This document shows positions 36,170-44,235 of a stretch of DNA of 64,000 nucleotides, in pieces. Under the pieces are notes generated by a model, which was given only the letters and a program-made list of their open reading frames with translations, made no database searches and was not told the DNA's origin. Origin of the DNA: Acidianus ambivalens (lineage in GTDB: Archaea; Thermoproteota; Thermoprotei_A; Sulfolobales; Sulfolobaceae); NCBI RefSeq assembly GCF_009729015.1, contig NZ_CP045482.1, positions 2,042,001-2,106,000 on the forward strand, in the 5' to 3' direction. The position numbers and the translations under genes were made by a program. Position 1 is the stretch's first letter. The number at the start of each line of letters is the position of its first letter.

Positions 36170-37121
36170 CTTATTTTCTGGAGCAGGAGGATTCTCTTTA
36201 GGGTTTAAAAATCAAGGATTTAATATAGCCTTGGCTATAGATATAAATCATGCAGCAGCTAGGACATATGCTCAGAATTTTCCTTCGACAGTTGTTCTAG
36301 AAGAAGATATAAGAAATGTTACTGGAGAAGAAATAATAGATATTTTAGGTTCAAGTCCAGACATTTTGATAGGAAGTCCTCCATGCGAAGGATTTACTGC
36401 AGCTAATCCATCTAGACTAAAAAATCCGGTAGATAGATTATACTTAGATGAAAGGGGTTCTTTAACGCTGGAATTTATAAGACTTGTAGGAGAATTAAAA
36501 CCTAAAATTTTCGTAATGGAAAACGTTCCTGCAATAGTTGAGACCAAGGAATTAAAAGATGCGTTGGTGCTTGAATTTTCAAAAATGGGATATAATCGAA
36601 TTTATTTTAATTTTCTAAGGGCAGAAGATTACGGTAATCCCTCTAGAAGGTTAAGAGTATTTATCTCTAACATAAAAATAAACCCACCAAAATTAGCTAA
36701 AAAGGTCACAGTTCATGACGCAATATCAGATTTAGATGGGAGAACAGACGTTCCAAATAACGAGATTCATGAGATTTCTGAGAAAAAGATGCTAAAAATA
36801 AGTAAATTAAGCTTTGGTGATTATTTAACAATGTATAGGGGAAGTAAGAAAGAAATTCCGCTTTATATTAGGCTAGATCCTTTTGACCTAGCACCAACAG
36901 TTTTAGGAAATTCAAGATTTATTCATCCTTATCATGATAGATTCTTAACAGTAAGAGAACAAGCTAGATTAATGGGCTATCCGGACGATCATGTCTTTAT
37001 AGGAAGTAAAGATGAACAGTATAATCAAATAGGCGAAGCAGTTCCAGTAGCCTTATCAACTGCTATTGCATCATATATTAAGGTGAAAATACGTGAAGAA
37101 TATTATAGTTGGTTTGCATAA
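36150..37121 (+). CDS. DNA (cytosine-5) methyltransferase, orphan
   Basis: m5C methylase with motif I VVDLFSGAGGFSLGF at the N-terminus, catalytic motif IV LIGSPPCEGFTAANP near residue 75, motif VI MENVPAIV, motif VIII and motif IX/X near the C-terminus (REQARLMGYPDDH, NQIGEAVPVALS). The target-recognition part (residues about 195-255) is short. I start at TTG 36150, directly before the conserved region; the longer ATG frame would overlap tfe by 56 bases instead of 20. No restriction enzyme gene is near. A tRNA methylase of the Dnmt2 type is the alternative. Confidence 0.82.
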   Translation: MELKVVDLFSGAGGFSLGFKNQGFNIALAIDINHAAARTYAQNFPSTVVLEEDIRNVTGEEIIDILGSSPDILIGSPPCEGFTAANPSRLKNPVDRLYLDERGSLTLEFIRLVGELKPKIFVMENVPAIVETKELKDALVLEFSKMGYNRIYFNFLRAEDYGNPSRRLRVFISNIKINPPKLAKKVTVHDAISDLDGRTDVPNNEIHEISEKKMLKISKLSFGDYLTMYRGSKKEIPLYIRLDPFDLAPTVLGNSRFIHPYHDRFLTVREQARLMGYPDDHVFIGSKDEQYNQIGEAVPVALSTAIASYIKVKIREEYYSWFA

Positions 37122-37539
37122 TATTACAAGTTCACAAAGATTAATAGACTTTGCAAAAATAGTTTTTAATCTTGGCGTGGAGAAATTAGTTGTAACTAAA
37201 GCTAGTGGAACTGCAGCACAAGTAGGAATTCCAGAAGTAGGAAAATTAGCCTTTAAACTTAATAAATCCCTTTTAATTTTACCTGATTTGAAAGATTCAA
37301 TAGAATTATTAAAACCCAGTTTAGTGTATTTAGTATCTTCTAGTGCCAGAGACGAAATAAATATTGAAGATATAAGAAATAAAAAAGATTCTAATCAAAT
37401 ATTAATAATATTCTCTGGTATAGAGAGTGGATTTACAAAAATAGAGCAATCTTTAGGTAATTATGTAAAAATTCCTAAATTATCAGGGGATCTAGGACCA
37501 GAAGCAGAAGTTGCTATACTCTTGTATACGCTTCTTTAA
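37093..37539 (+). CDS. COG4080-type SpoU/RecB-annotated protein
   Basis: 148 residues. IIVGLHNITSSQRLIDFAKI, TKASGTAAQVGIPEVGKLAF and the end LSGDLGPEAEVAILLYTLL fit the archaeal COG4080 family, distantly related to SPOUT RNA methylases though often labelled RecB-like nuclease. No function is established. It starts with GTG at 37093, with an AGGTGA ribosome-binding site 6 bases upstream, and overlaps the methylase gene by 29 bases. Confidence 0.65.
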   Translation: MKNIIVGLHNITSSQRLIDFAKIVFNLGVEKLVVTKASGTAAQVGIPEVGKLAFKLNKSLLILPDLKDSIELLKPSLVYLVSSSARDEINIEDIRNKKDSNQILIIFSGIESGFTKIEQSLGNYVKIPKLSGDLGPEAEVAILLYTLL

Positions 37540-37583
37540 TACGAGGAAAAAACTTTAAAGAGCGTTAAGCCAAAATAAAAAAT

Positions 37584-37658
37584 GGGCCCGTAGTCTAGCC
37601 TGGTTAGGACGCTGCCCTTACGAGGCAGAAATCCTGGGTTCAAATCCCAGCGGGCCCA
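37584..37658 (+). tRNA. tRNA-Val (anticodon TAC)
   Basis: Acceptor GGGCCCG/CGGGCCC, anticodon stem CTGCC/GGCAG with loop CTTACGA (anticodon TAC), T arm CTGGG TTCAAAT CCCAG, discriminator A. No intron and no CCA. A TATA-like AACTTTAAAG lies about 29 bases upstream. The 3' side carries a decayed int(N) relic. Confidence 0.97.
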
Positions 37659-37834
37659 CTGTAGGGGATATCCCCACACTCTCAATCCTAATTTCAATTT
37701 TTCGTAAGTTTCAGCTACGTCAGTTAAGGGGCGACTTAACGCTCTTTCGCTTCACCGTTCACATTCTCTAATTTGTAAACATGATACCGACCTTTTCTTT
37801 CCCTCAAGATATAGTCACCGAATTTATAACGACG
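37659..37834 (-). pseudogene. Decayed int(N) of an SSV-type integrase at tRNA-Val
   Basis: The minus strand encodes RYKFGDYILRERKGRYHVYK followed by LENVNGEAKER, again the SSV integrase N-terminus, then a stop and frame change, after which PLTDVAETYEKLKLG and a YPLQ motif lead into the tRNA. An in-frame TAA precedes the conserved part, so no start remains. It is more damaged than the tRNA-Arg copy but its protein sequence is close to it, suggesting related elements. Confidence 0.8.
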
Positions 37835-38035
37835 TTACTTTCCTACATTTTATCGTCTCGTATCAAGGATTGTGACTCGTAAAATTTTGACTTCAAATGT
37901 GATGTAAAGGGTAAAAATTACAACAATACTTGTTTAGAGAAAGGCCTATATGCGTGTAAGAAAAAACGGGTAAAACGATTAAGCTTTCATTAAAATAACT
38001 TTTTTAATCCTTAAAGTAAAAACATAAATCGAAGA

Positions 38036-38124
38036 CCCGCCGTAGCTCAGCCCGGTTTAGAGCGCCCGGCTGTAGATAGGGGGCAGTTACCGGGTGGTCC
38101 GGGGTTCAATTCCCCGCGGCGGGA
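38036..38124 (+). tRNA. tRNA-Tyr (anticodon GTA) with 13-base intron
   Basis: Acceptor CCCGCCG/CGGCGGG, anticodon stem CCCGG/CCGGG, mature loop CTGTAGA (anticodon GTA), T arm GGGG TTCAATT CCCC, discriminator A. A 13-base intron (38076-38088) sits at the canonical position after base 37. A TATA-like TTTTTTAAT is about 26 bases upstream. Confidence 0.95.
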
Positions 38125-38188
38125 CTTCCTTCTTCGTGAAAGATAGATTTTAAACTCCTTTTGCTTCAAAATCATTTAAGGTGATATT

Positions 38189-38419
38189 TTGGCAGAAACC
38201 GCACATAAGGTGCTTGCAGAATCATTAGGTAGCTTAGTATTAGTTAAATTAAAAGGAAACAAAGAGGTAAGAGGACTATTAAAAAGCTATGACCAACATA
38301 TGAACTTGGTACTATCAGATTCCGAGGAAATACAAAGTGATGGTAGCGGAAAGAAGATTGGTACTATAGTAATTAGAGGAGATAACGTAATTCTTATATC
38401 CCCAATACAACAAGCATAA
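38189..38419 (+). CDS. Sm-like archaeal protein SmAP1
   Basis: 76 residues, a bare Sm fold: Sm1 SLVLVKLKGNKEVRGLLKSY and DQHMNLVLSD, Sm2 IGTIVIRGDNVILISP. It should form a heptameric RNA-binding ring. It starts with TTG at 38189, supported by AAGGTGAT 4-10 bases upstream. It precedes L37e by a dozen bases, the usual archaeal pairing. Confidence 0.95.
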   Translation: MAETAHKVLAESLGSLVLVKLKGNKEVRGLLKSYDQHMNLVLSDSEEIQSDGSGKKIGTIVIRGDNVILISPIQQA

Positions 38420-38431
38420 GTGTGATTGAAA

Positions 38432-38617
<186 letters not shown>

Positions 38618-39532
38618 ATGAGTCAGTTTGGCTGGAGTTGGCATTTAGAGTGGCAAAGTCCTTGTGAATTTCACGGGCATTTAATAAATAGAGTAATTGT
38701 TGATTTAAAGACACAATATCAAAGAGTTATGGTAGCAGAGCTTGCAAGATTTGGCAAGGTATTAATAATAGATGGTAAGATTCAGTCTAGTGTAGCTGAC
38801 GAGTACATATATCATGAAACTTTAGTTCATCCACTTATGCTTAGTGTTGAAAATCCAGAAAATGTGTTAATTCTAGGCGGAGGAGAAGGAGCAACACTTA
38901 GGGAAGTATTAAAGCATAAGACCGTCAAAAAGGCTACAATGGTAGATATAGATCAAGCGGTTATAGATTTTGCTAAACAATACTTAACCGAATGGCATAG
39001 AGGGTCTTTTGACGATAAAAGAAGCAGAATTATAATATCTGACGCAAAGGATTATATTGAGAAAACTACCGAAAGTTATGATGCGATAATTCTAGATTTG
39101 ACTGATCCCATAAAGGGTAATACTTCATATAAGTTATATACAAAGGAATTTTACGAAAAGATAAAATCAAGATTAAACAAAGGAGGAGCAATGGTAACCC
39201 AAGCAACTTCTCCATCATTCTCTTTATGCGTTTTCTCAACAATTTTCAATACGCTTAGGCAAGTGTTTAAGCTAGTGTCTGCATCAATAGTTTATGTTCC
39301 GGCGTTTGACGGATTATGGGGATTTGTCTACGCCTCAGACTATGTAAATCCAATATCTTTAACTAAAGAGCAAGTTAACAAGAGAATTAAAGACAGGATA
39401 GAAGGTGAGCTTAGATTTTATGATGGAGAAACTCATTCAATGATATTTAATATGCCAAAAGATATAAGGCAATATCTTGCAAATGAAAAAAGAGTATCGA
39501 CGGAAGAGAATCCAATATATGTTCCAGCTTGA
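38618..39532 (+). CDS. speE: Spermidine synthase-like aminopropyltransferase
   Basis: Adds an aminopropyl group from decarboxylated SAM to a polyamine. The SAM-binding motif is LILGGGEGATLREVLKH near residue 88, DEYIYHETLVHPLM supplies the polyamine site, and the catalytic Asp is in ILDLTDPIKGN near residue 165. 304 residues. Crenarchaeal members often accept several amines and make long polyamines. The gene starts directly after L37e. Confidence 0.93.
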   Translation: MSQFGWSWHLEWQSPCEFHGHLINRVIVDLKTQYQRVMVAELARFGKVLIIDGKIQSSVADEYIYHETLVHPLMLSVENPENVLILGGGEGATLREVLKHKTVKKATMVDIDQAVIDFAKQYLTEWHRGSFDDKRSRIIISDAKDYIEKTTESYDAIILDLTDPIKGNTSYKLYTKEFYEKIKSRLNKGGAMVTQATSPSFSLCVFSTIFNTLRQVFKLVSASIVYVPAFDGLWGFVYASDYVNPISLTKEQVNKRIKDRIEGELRFYDGETHSMIFNMPKDIRQYLANEKRVSTEENPIYVPA

Positions 39533-39562
39533 TTTTTAAGCCTTAATTTCTAATTTTATATT

Positions 39563-39671
<109 letters not shown>

Positions 39672-39675
39672 TATT

Positions 39676-39760
39676 GCGGGGATGCCCGAGCCAGGACGAA
39701 GGGGGTAGGCTCAGGCCCTACTGGCGAAGGCCTTCGCGGGTTCAAATCCCGCTCCCCGCA
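39676..39760 (+). tRNA. tRNA-Leu (anticodon CAG)
   Basis: Acceptor GCGGGGA/TCCCCGC, anticodon stem GTAGG/CCTAC with loop CTCAGGC (anticodon CAG), long variable arm TGGCGAAGGCCTTC, T arm GCGGG TTCAAAT CCCGC, discriminator A. No intron. It starts 4 bases after tRNA-Ser and must share its transcript. Confidence 0.96.
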
Positions 39761-39766
39761 CTTATT

Positions 39767-39819
39767 ATGATGAGAGTCCCGACCAATGAAAAATGATTGG
39801 GACTCTCAGCCAGCGCTGA
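39767..39819 (+). ncRNA. Candidate C/D-box sRNA or structured hairpin after tRNA-Leu
   Basis: Boxes can be placed as C ATGATGA (39767-39773), D' ATGA (39786-39789), C' ATGATTG (39793-39799) and D CTGA (39816-39819), with a 12-base first guide and 3 bases between D' and C', which is the archaeal spacing. D' and C' are imperfect. The same bases form a strong hairpin, GAGAGTCCC/GGGACTCTC (39772-39807), so a terminator-like stem for the tRNA transcript is the alternative reading. Confidence 0.4.
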
Positions 39820-40003
39820 TTAAAGTTAAACTAATATAATTAAAAAATGAAATAAAAGTATTAATTTTTTATATAATATTAATAAGAAGTATTAAAATTG
39901 TATTGTTTATTGTTTGCAATATTAGTTAATTATGACTTCGTTTTAGTTAAAAATGTATAATGTATTAAGCCATATAAATAATCAATATTAATGAAAATAA
40001 ACA

Positions 40004-40109
<106 letters not shown>

Positions 40110-40368
40110 ACGTAAGTAGAAATTAGAATGTACAACTTAAATGTTTTTCCATAATCTTTATAGAAGGTATCTAAGAAGCTAATTAGTGTTTAATTTAATC
40201 TTCTTTCTTCCTAAATTTTTAATATTTATTTCATAAATTAAATATTGATACATATTATATGCACATAATTTTGTCCTTTTGCATGTTTTCAAGAATTCGA
40301 GACTCTTTGCTTATAAGACTGGCCAAAAATTTAATTATAGGTATGTTTATGCTATTTTGGGTAAGATT

Positions 40369-40668
40369 ATGGTATCTCACTCTAAGGGTAACAGAACCAG
40401 GTCGAGAAATCTTTTGAAGAAATCTCCTAGAGAAAGAGGGGCAATTCCATCCTTAAGTTCATTAATGTATGATTATAAGCCTGGAGATAAGGTAATTATT
40501 AAAATAAATTCTGCAATCCATAATGGAATGCCGCATAGAAGGTTTCAAGGGAGAGTTGCAGAGGTTGTAGGTAAGAGAGGTAGAGCTTACGAGCTAAAAT
40601 TACGCGTTGGTAACAAGGAAAAATTGATAATTGTGAGACCAGAGCATCTTAGATTATTTAAGCAGTGA
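40369..40668 (+). CDS. rpl21e: Ribosomal protein L21e
   Basis: 99 residues: VSHSKGNRTRSRNLLKKSPR, then YKPGDKVIIKINSAIHNGMP and HRRFQGRVAEVVGKRGRAYE, the L21e signature. The open frame extends 30 codons upstream, but homologs begin at this ATG and a TATA-like AAATTTAATTATAG lies 30-40 bases before it. It leads a run with rpo4, DUF655, ksgA and mtq2, a common archaeal order. Confidence 0.95.
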   Translation: MVSHSKGNRTRSRNLLKKSPRERGAIPSLSSLMYDYKPGDKVIIKINSAIHNGMPHRRFQGRVAEVVGKRGRAYELKLRVGNKEKLIIVRPEHLRLFKQ

Positions 40669-40674
40669 GGTAGA

Positions 40675-41016
40675 TTGTCCTCAGTTATTATAGAGGAGGA
40701 GCATTATATTCCATATTCAGTAGCTAAGAAGTATGTATATGAACTAATCAGAAATGGCAATAACTCGAGTATCTTACAAAGAACATATGAATATCTTAAT
40801 TCAATAACTAAATGTAGTGACGAAGATGCCAATAAACTTATGGAAGAATTAGCTCAAATAGTGGAAAAAGAAGAAATACGTGCTGTCATAGCCAGTATAT
40901 GCCCAACTACAGTAGATGAAGTAAGAAGTATTTTGGCATCTGATAGCAAGAATTATGGCCAAGAAATTCTAGAGAAAATTGTAGAACTTGTTAAGAAGTA
41001 TCTTCAAAAAGGTTGA
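40675..41016 (+). CDS. rpo4: RNA polymerase subunit Rpo4 (RpoF)
   Basis: 113 residues. EEHYIPYSVAKKYVYELIRN, YLNSITKCSDEDANKLMEEL and an HRDC-like helical C-terminus (IRAVIASICPTTVDEVRSIL) are the Rpo4 pattern. It pairs with Rpo7 to form the polymerase stalk. It starts with TTG at 40675 after a GAGGT box in the end of L21e. Confidence 0.93.
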   Translation: MSSVIIEEEHYIPYSVAKKYVYELIRNGNNSSILQRTYEYLNSITKCSDEDANKLMEELAQIVEKEEIRAVIASICPTTVDEVRSILASDSKNYGQEILEKIVELVKKYLQKG

Positions 41017-41054
41017 TATTTTTTATTAAGCTAAGCGTAATTGATTATAGTGGA

Positions 41055-41714
41055 ATGATGGCTGAGAATAGAAGACCTTATGAGAGGAAAGGAGAAAGAA
41101 GAGTTGAAAGAAGGGAAAAGTTCGCGTACGTTTTAGATTATCTGAGAGAAGGCAATCCTTTAGATAAGCATAAAATTCATAAAAATAGGCCTTTTGCTCA
41201 ATTGCTTGGCACAGATTATTTCATGTTAATGGAAGCTTCTACAATTAAGGAATTGCAAATTGAAGAGAAAGTGGACTTAGAAGATCCTTCCTTCGGCGTA
41301 AAGGTAGATTTTATAATTTCCTATGATGATTTAACTTCAGTAGCTAAAGATACTTTAAATAGGGTTATCAAAAAAATAATTGAAGAAAAAGAGAAGTTGT
41401 TTGTAGAATTCTTTAATAAATCTGAGCCTTTAACTCTTAAGCTCCATGCATTAGAACTTTTACCTGGGATTGGTAAGAAAACTTTAAGGGAAATTTTAGA
41501 AGAGAGAAAAAAGAAGCCTTTCGAATCATTTAAGGATATTGAGAATAGAACTGGAATAAAGAATATTATTGATATAATAGCCGAGAGAATTCTTATCGAA
41601 ATAGAGAGAAAGGACAAGTATTATTTATTTGCTTATCCTATAGATCATAAAAAGCCTCAAGCTGCGCAACAGCAAGAGATTATTTACGTTGGATATTTGG
41701 AGAAGTTAAAATGA
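41055..41714 (+). CDS. DUF655 RNA/DNA-binding protein
   Basis: The middle (FAYVLDYLREGNPLDKHKIH, AQLLGTDYFMLMEA) is an S1/OB-like part and the C-terminal half holds a helix-hairpin-helix (LHALELLPGIGKKTLREILE). This layout defines archaeal DUF655, always found between rpo4 and ksgA; its role is unknown, though the context suggests RNA. I start at the ATG pair 41055/41058; the upstream frame from TTG 41013 has no support. It overlaps ksgA by 4 bases. Confidence 0.85.
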   Translation: MMAENRRPYERKGERRVERREKFAYVLDYLREGNPLDKHKIHKNRPFAQLLGTDYFMLMEASTIKELQIEEKVDLEDPSFGVKVDFIISYDDLTSVAKDTLNRVIKKIIEEKEKLFVEFFNKSEPLTLKLHALELLPGIGKKTLREILEERKKKPFESFKDIENRTGIKNIIDIIAERILIEIERKDKYYLFAYPIDHKKPQAAQQQEIIYVGYLEKLK

Positions 41715-42367
41715 AACTTTCACAAAATTTTTTGGTTAATAAGTTTTTTGTTTCTAAATTTTCATCCTATGTAAAAAATGATATAAAGCCAATTGTTGAA
41801 GTTGGATGCGGTAAAGGTAATATTTCTAAGGTTATTAATCCTGATTTATGCATAGAGATTGATGATAAATTCATTAAATATCTTAGAACTTATAACCTTA
41901 TTATCGCAGATGCGAGATTTTTACCTATAAAGAGAGGTCAGATAGTCTCCTCCTTACCTTATTCTATTACTGAAGATTTTTTCTTGGAAGTAAGTAAACT
42001 GGATCAAGTAATCAGTTTAGTTTTAATCTTACAAAAAGATTTTATAGATAAAATATTAAATTATGCTACTTATATTTCTTTCTTACTTAACTATATTTTT
42101 GATATTAAAACTCACGAGGTTATTCCTCCTTCAGCTTTTACACCAAGCCCTAAGGTTTATTCAATTATAGTAACTTTTATGAGGAAAAGGGCATATAATG
42201 CAAAAGTAGACGAGTATTTAAAATGTGTTAGCAGATTTAGGAATAAGAAATTAAAAAACGTAGGAGAATATTGCGGCTTTACATCTAATAGCGAAAAGCG
42301 CGTGAGGGAGTTTAAACCATGTCAAGTTATAGAACTATTGAATTTAATGGGATTAAATTATGTATAA
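41711..42367 (+). CDS. ksgA: rRNA adenine dimethyltransferase KsgA/Dim1
   Basis: Dimethylates two adenines near the 3' end of 16S rRNA. LSQNFLVNKFFVSKF at the start, motif I PIVEVGCGKGNISKV, CIEIDDKF and motif IV VSSLPYSITEDFF (the family's NLPY is SLPY here), then EVIPPSAFTPSPKVYS. At 218 residues it is shorter than most (about 260), with a compact C-terminal domain. It overlaps the next methylase gene by 49 bases. Confidence 0.92.
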   Translation: MKLSQNFLVNKFFVSKFSSYVKNDIKPIVEVGCGKGNISKVINPDLCIEIDDKFIKYLRTYNLIIADARFLPIKRGQIVSSLPYSITEDFFLEVSKLDQVISLVLILQKDFIDKILNYATYISFLLNYIFDIKTHEVIPPSAFTPSPKVYSIIVTFMRKRAYNAKVDEYLKCVSRFRNKKLKNVGEYCGFTSNSEKRVREFKPCQVIELLNLMGLNYV

Positions 42368-42912
42368 ACGACGAAGTTTATGAGCCTGCAGAAGATACCG
42401 AATTTCTGCTTTCAATTGTTAAAATTAAGAAAGGAGAAAAAGTTATAGAAATTGGTTCTGGATCTGGTATACTTAGTATAATTTCAGCTAAAATGGGTGG
42501 AAAAGTGTATTCCATCGATATTAATCCTTTCGCGTCTTTAGCTACGTTATGTAGTTCTAAGCTTAATAACCTTGATATAGATGTTATTAACTGTGACATG
42601 TTAACGTGCTTAAGAAATATAACATTTGACGTTGGTATATTTAATCCACCATATTTGCCTTTTGAAGAGTACGATGATTGGATAAAATATAGCTGGTCTG
42701 GAGGCAAATCTGGATCTGAGGTTTTAGTTGATTTTATTAACACAATATCTGCTAGAAGATTATACATATTGTATTCTTCTCTGTCTAATGAAGATAAAAT
42801 ATTAGAGGCTATTAGAAAAAGGAAAATGGTAATTAATAGGAAAATAGAAAAAACTTTTGGCTTTGAAAGGCTTATAGCATTAGAGCTTAATGCTGAGGGT
42901 AGTATTAGTTGA
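42319..42912 (+). CDS. HemK/Mtq2-type glutamine methyltransferase
   Basis: EVYEPAEDTEFLLSIVKIKK, motif I VIEIGSGSGILSII and the catalytic NPPYLPFEEYDDW near residue 112 identify the PrmC/Mtq2 group that methylates the GGQ glutamine of release factor aRF1. About 197 residues, lacking the bacterial N-terminal domain, as in archaeal and eukaryotic Mtq2. It overlaps genes on both sides (49 and 23 bases). Confidence 0.88.
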   Translation: MSSYRTIEFNGIKLCINDEVYEPAEDTEFLLSIVKIKKGEKVIEIGSGSGILSIISAKMGGKVYSIDINPFASLATLCSSKLNNLDIDVINCDMLTCLRNITFDVGIFNPPYLPFEEYDDWIKYSWSGGKSGSEVLVDFINTISARRLYILYSSLSNEDKILEAIRKRKMVINRKIEKTFGFERLIALELNAEGSIS

Positions 42913-43576
42913 GCCTGAAGGAGAGTATAATGTAGGTTTTGTAGCTAGATTATGTAAAAATTTTGAAGTGGACGAATTATTTATCGTAAGACCAAAATGT
43001 GATATTAATTCTGCAATAAAATTTTCTGCGAAAGGAGAGAGTATTTTGCGTAACGCTAAGATAGTAGATAACTATGATGATGCACTAAAAGATGTAGAGA
43101 TAAAGATAGCAACTTCCAGTATTGCTAACAATAAAGGAGACATTTTAAGGAAAGCAGTATTTCCTTGGGAATTACCAAGTGTAATGAAATCAGAAAAGGT
43201 AGCGTTGATTTTTGGTAGAGAAAGTGTTGGGTTAACGAGAGAAGAAATAAGTAAAGCGGACTTCCTTCTTTTTATACCGGCTAACCCTAATTATCCTACC
43301 CTTAATCTATCACATGCAGTCGGTATTGCTTTATATGAGATATGGAAGGCAAAGCATGAGATCAAACCTAAAATAACTAAGGAGTCTATAGACCTCTTAG
43401 ATAAATACTCAAAAATTCTATATGATCTAATAAAAAGGAGTGAAGAAGATTATGTTTTGTATATTGCATTGAAAAGAGCCTTAATTAAAGGGATAAATGA
43501 TGAAGAAGAAGCAAGAACGGTAATAAAATTTCTTAGGAGACTTTATACAAGAATTTTGCATGAGGATAAAGAATGA
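42890..43576 (+). CDS. trmJ: tRNA (cytidine-2'-O-)-methyltransferase TrmJ
   Basis: A SPOUT knotted methylase: VVLVEPEGEYNVGFVARLCK at the start, VALIFGRESVGLTREEI near residue 105 and NPNYPTLNLSHAVGIALYEI near residue 140 are the three SpoU motifs. A C-terminal helical extension (residues 165-228) matches TrmJ, characterised in S. acidocaldarius as acting on C32. It follows mtq2 with a 23-base overlap. Confidence 0.88.
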   Translation: MLRVVLVEPEGEYNVGFVARLCKNFEVDELFIVRPKCDINSAIKFSAKGESILRNAKIVDNYDDALKDVEIKIATSSIANNKGDILRKAVFPWELPSVMKSEKVALIFGRESVGLTREEISKADFLLFIPANPNYPTLNLSHAVGIALYEIWKAKHEIKPKITKESIDLLDKYSKILYDLIKRSEEDYVLYIALKRALIKGINDEEEARTVIKFLRRLYTRILHEDKE

Positions 43577-43608
43577 TCTTATATACCCAAGTATTAATGT
43601 TTTTATAA

Positions 43609-44235
43609 ATGTCGTCAAAATCCACAAGTGCAATTAGAGATAAATGGAAGTTAAAAAAATGGTATACTATATTAGCTCCTAAAGTATTTGGAGAAGTTGT
43701 ATTAGGATCTACGCCAGCATTTGATGTATCTTATACTATAGGTAGGAAAGTAGAAACTACGCTTTATGACTTAACTGGAGATTTTAGTATGGTTTATATA
43801 CATCTTTATTTCAAGGTAGTATCTCACGATGGTGATAAACTAATAACTAGCTTTTATGGACATGAATTGTCCAGGGATTATGTTAGGTCTTTAGTTAGAA
43901 GAAAAAGCTCTAAAATTAATGAAATTACTGATGTAAGAACTAAGGACGGTTATTTATTACGAGTTAAAGGTCTTGCTTTAACTACCTATAGAGTACACAG
44001 AGAACAAAGGACTGCAATAAGAAAAATTATGGAAGATCTAATAAAGAAAGACGCAGAGGGACGCACTTTTGACGAATTTATTCAAGATATGGTGTTTGGA
44101 AAACTGGCTAATGATATATTTAATGAAGCTAAGAAAATAGCTCCATTAAGAAAAGTTGAGATAGAAAAATCAAAGTTACTTGAAGCTCCTTCTCAGGAGG
44201 TCACAGTTGCAAGTAGTAATCCTAGCAGCGGGTAA
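43609..44235 (+). CDS. rps3ae: Ribosomal protein eS1 (S3Ae)
   Basis: 208 residues. RDKWKLKKWYTILAPKVFGE, VVLGSTPAFDVSYTIGRKVE and HLYFKVVSHDGDKLITSFYG-type sequence followed by RDYVRSLVRRKSSKI define S3Ae. A likely promoter TATA, CTTATATACC, lies about 30 bases upstream. The end overlaps the nucleotidylyltransferase start by 29 bases. Confidence 0.94.
   Translation: MSSKSTSAIRDKWKLKKWYTILAPKVFGEVVLGSTPAFDVSYTIGRKVETTLYDLTGDFSMVYIHLYFKVVSHDGDKLITSFYGHELSRDYVRSLVRRKSSKINEITDVRTKDGYLLRVKGLALTTYRVHREQRTAIRKIMEDLIKKDAEGRTFDEFIQDMVFGKLANDIFNEAKKIAPLRKVEIEKSKLLEAPSQEVTVASSNPSSG

Noticed and set aside
40279..40368. 30-codon upstream extension of L21e
   Set aside because: L21e homologs begin at VSHSKGNRTRS, and a promoter TATA element lies within the extension.
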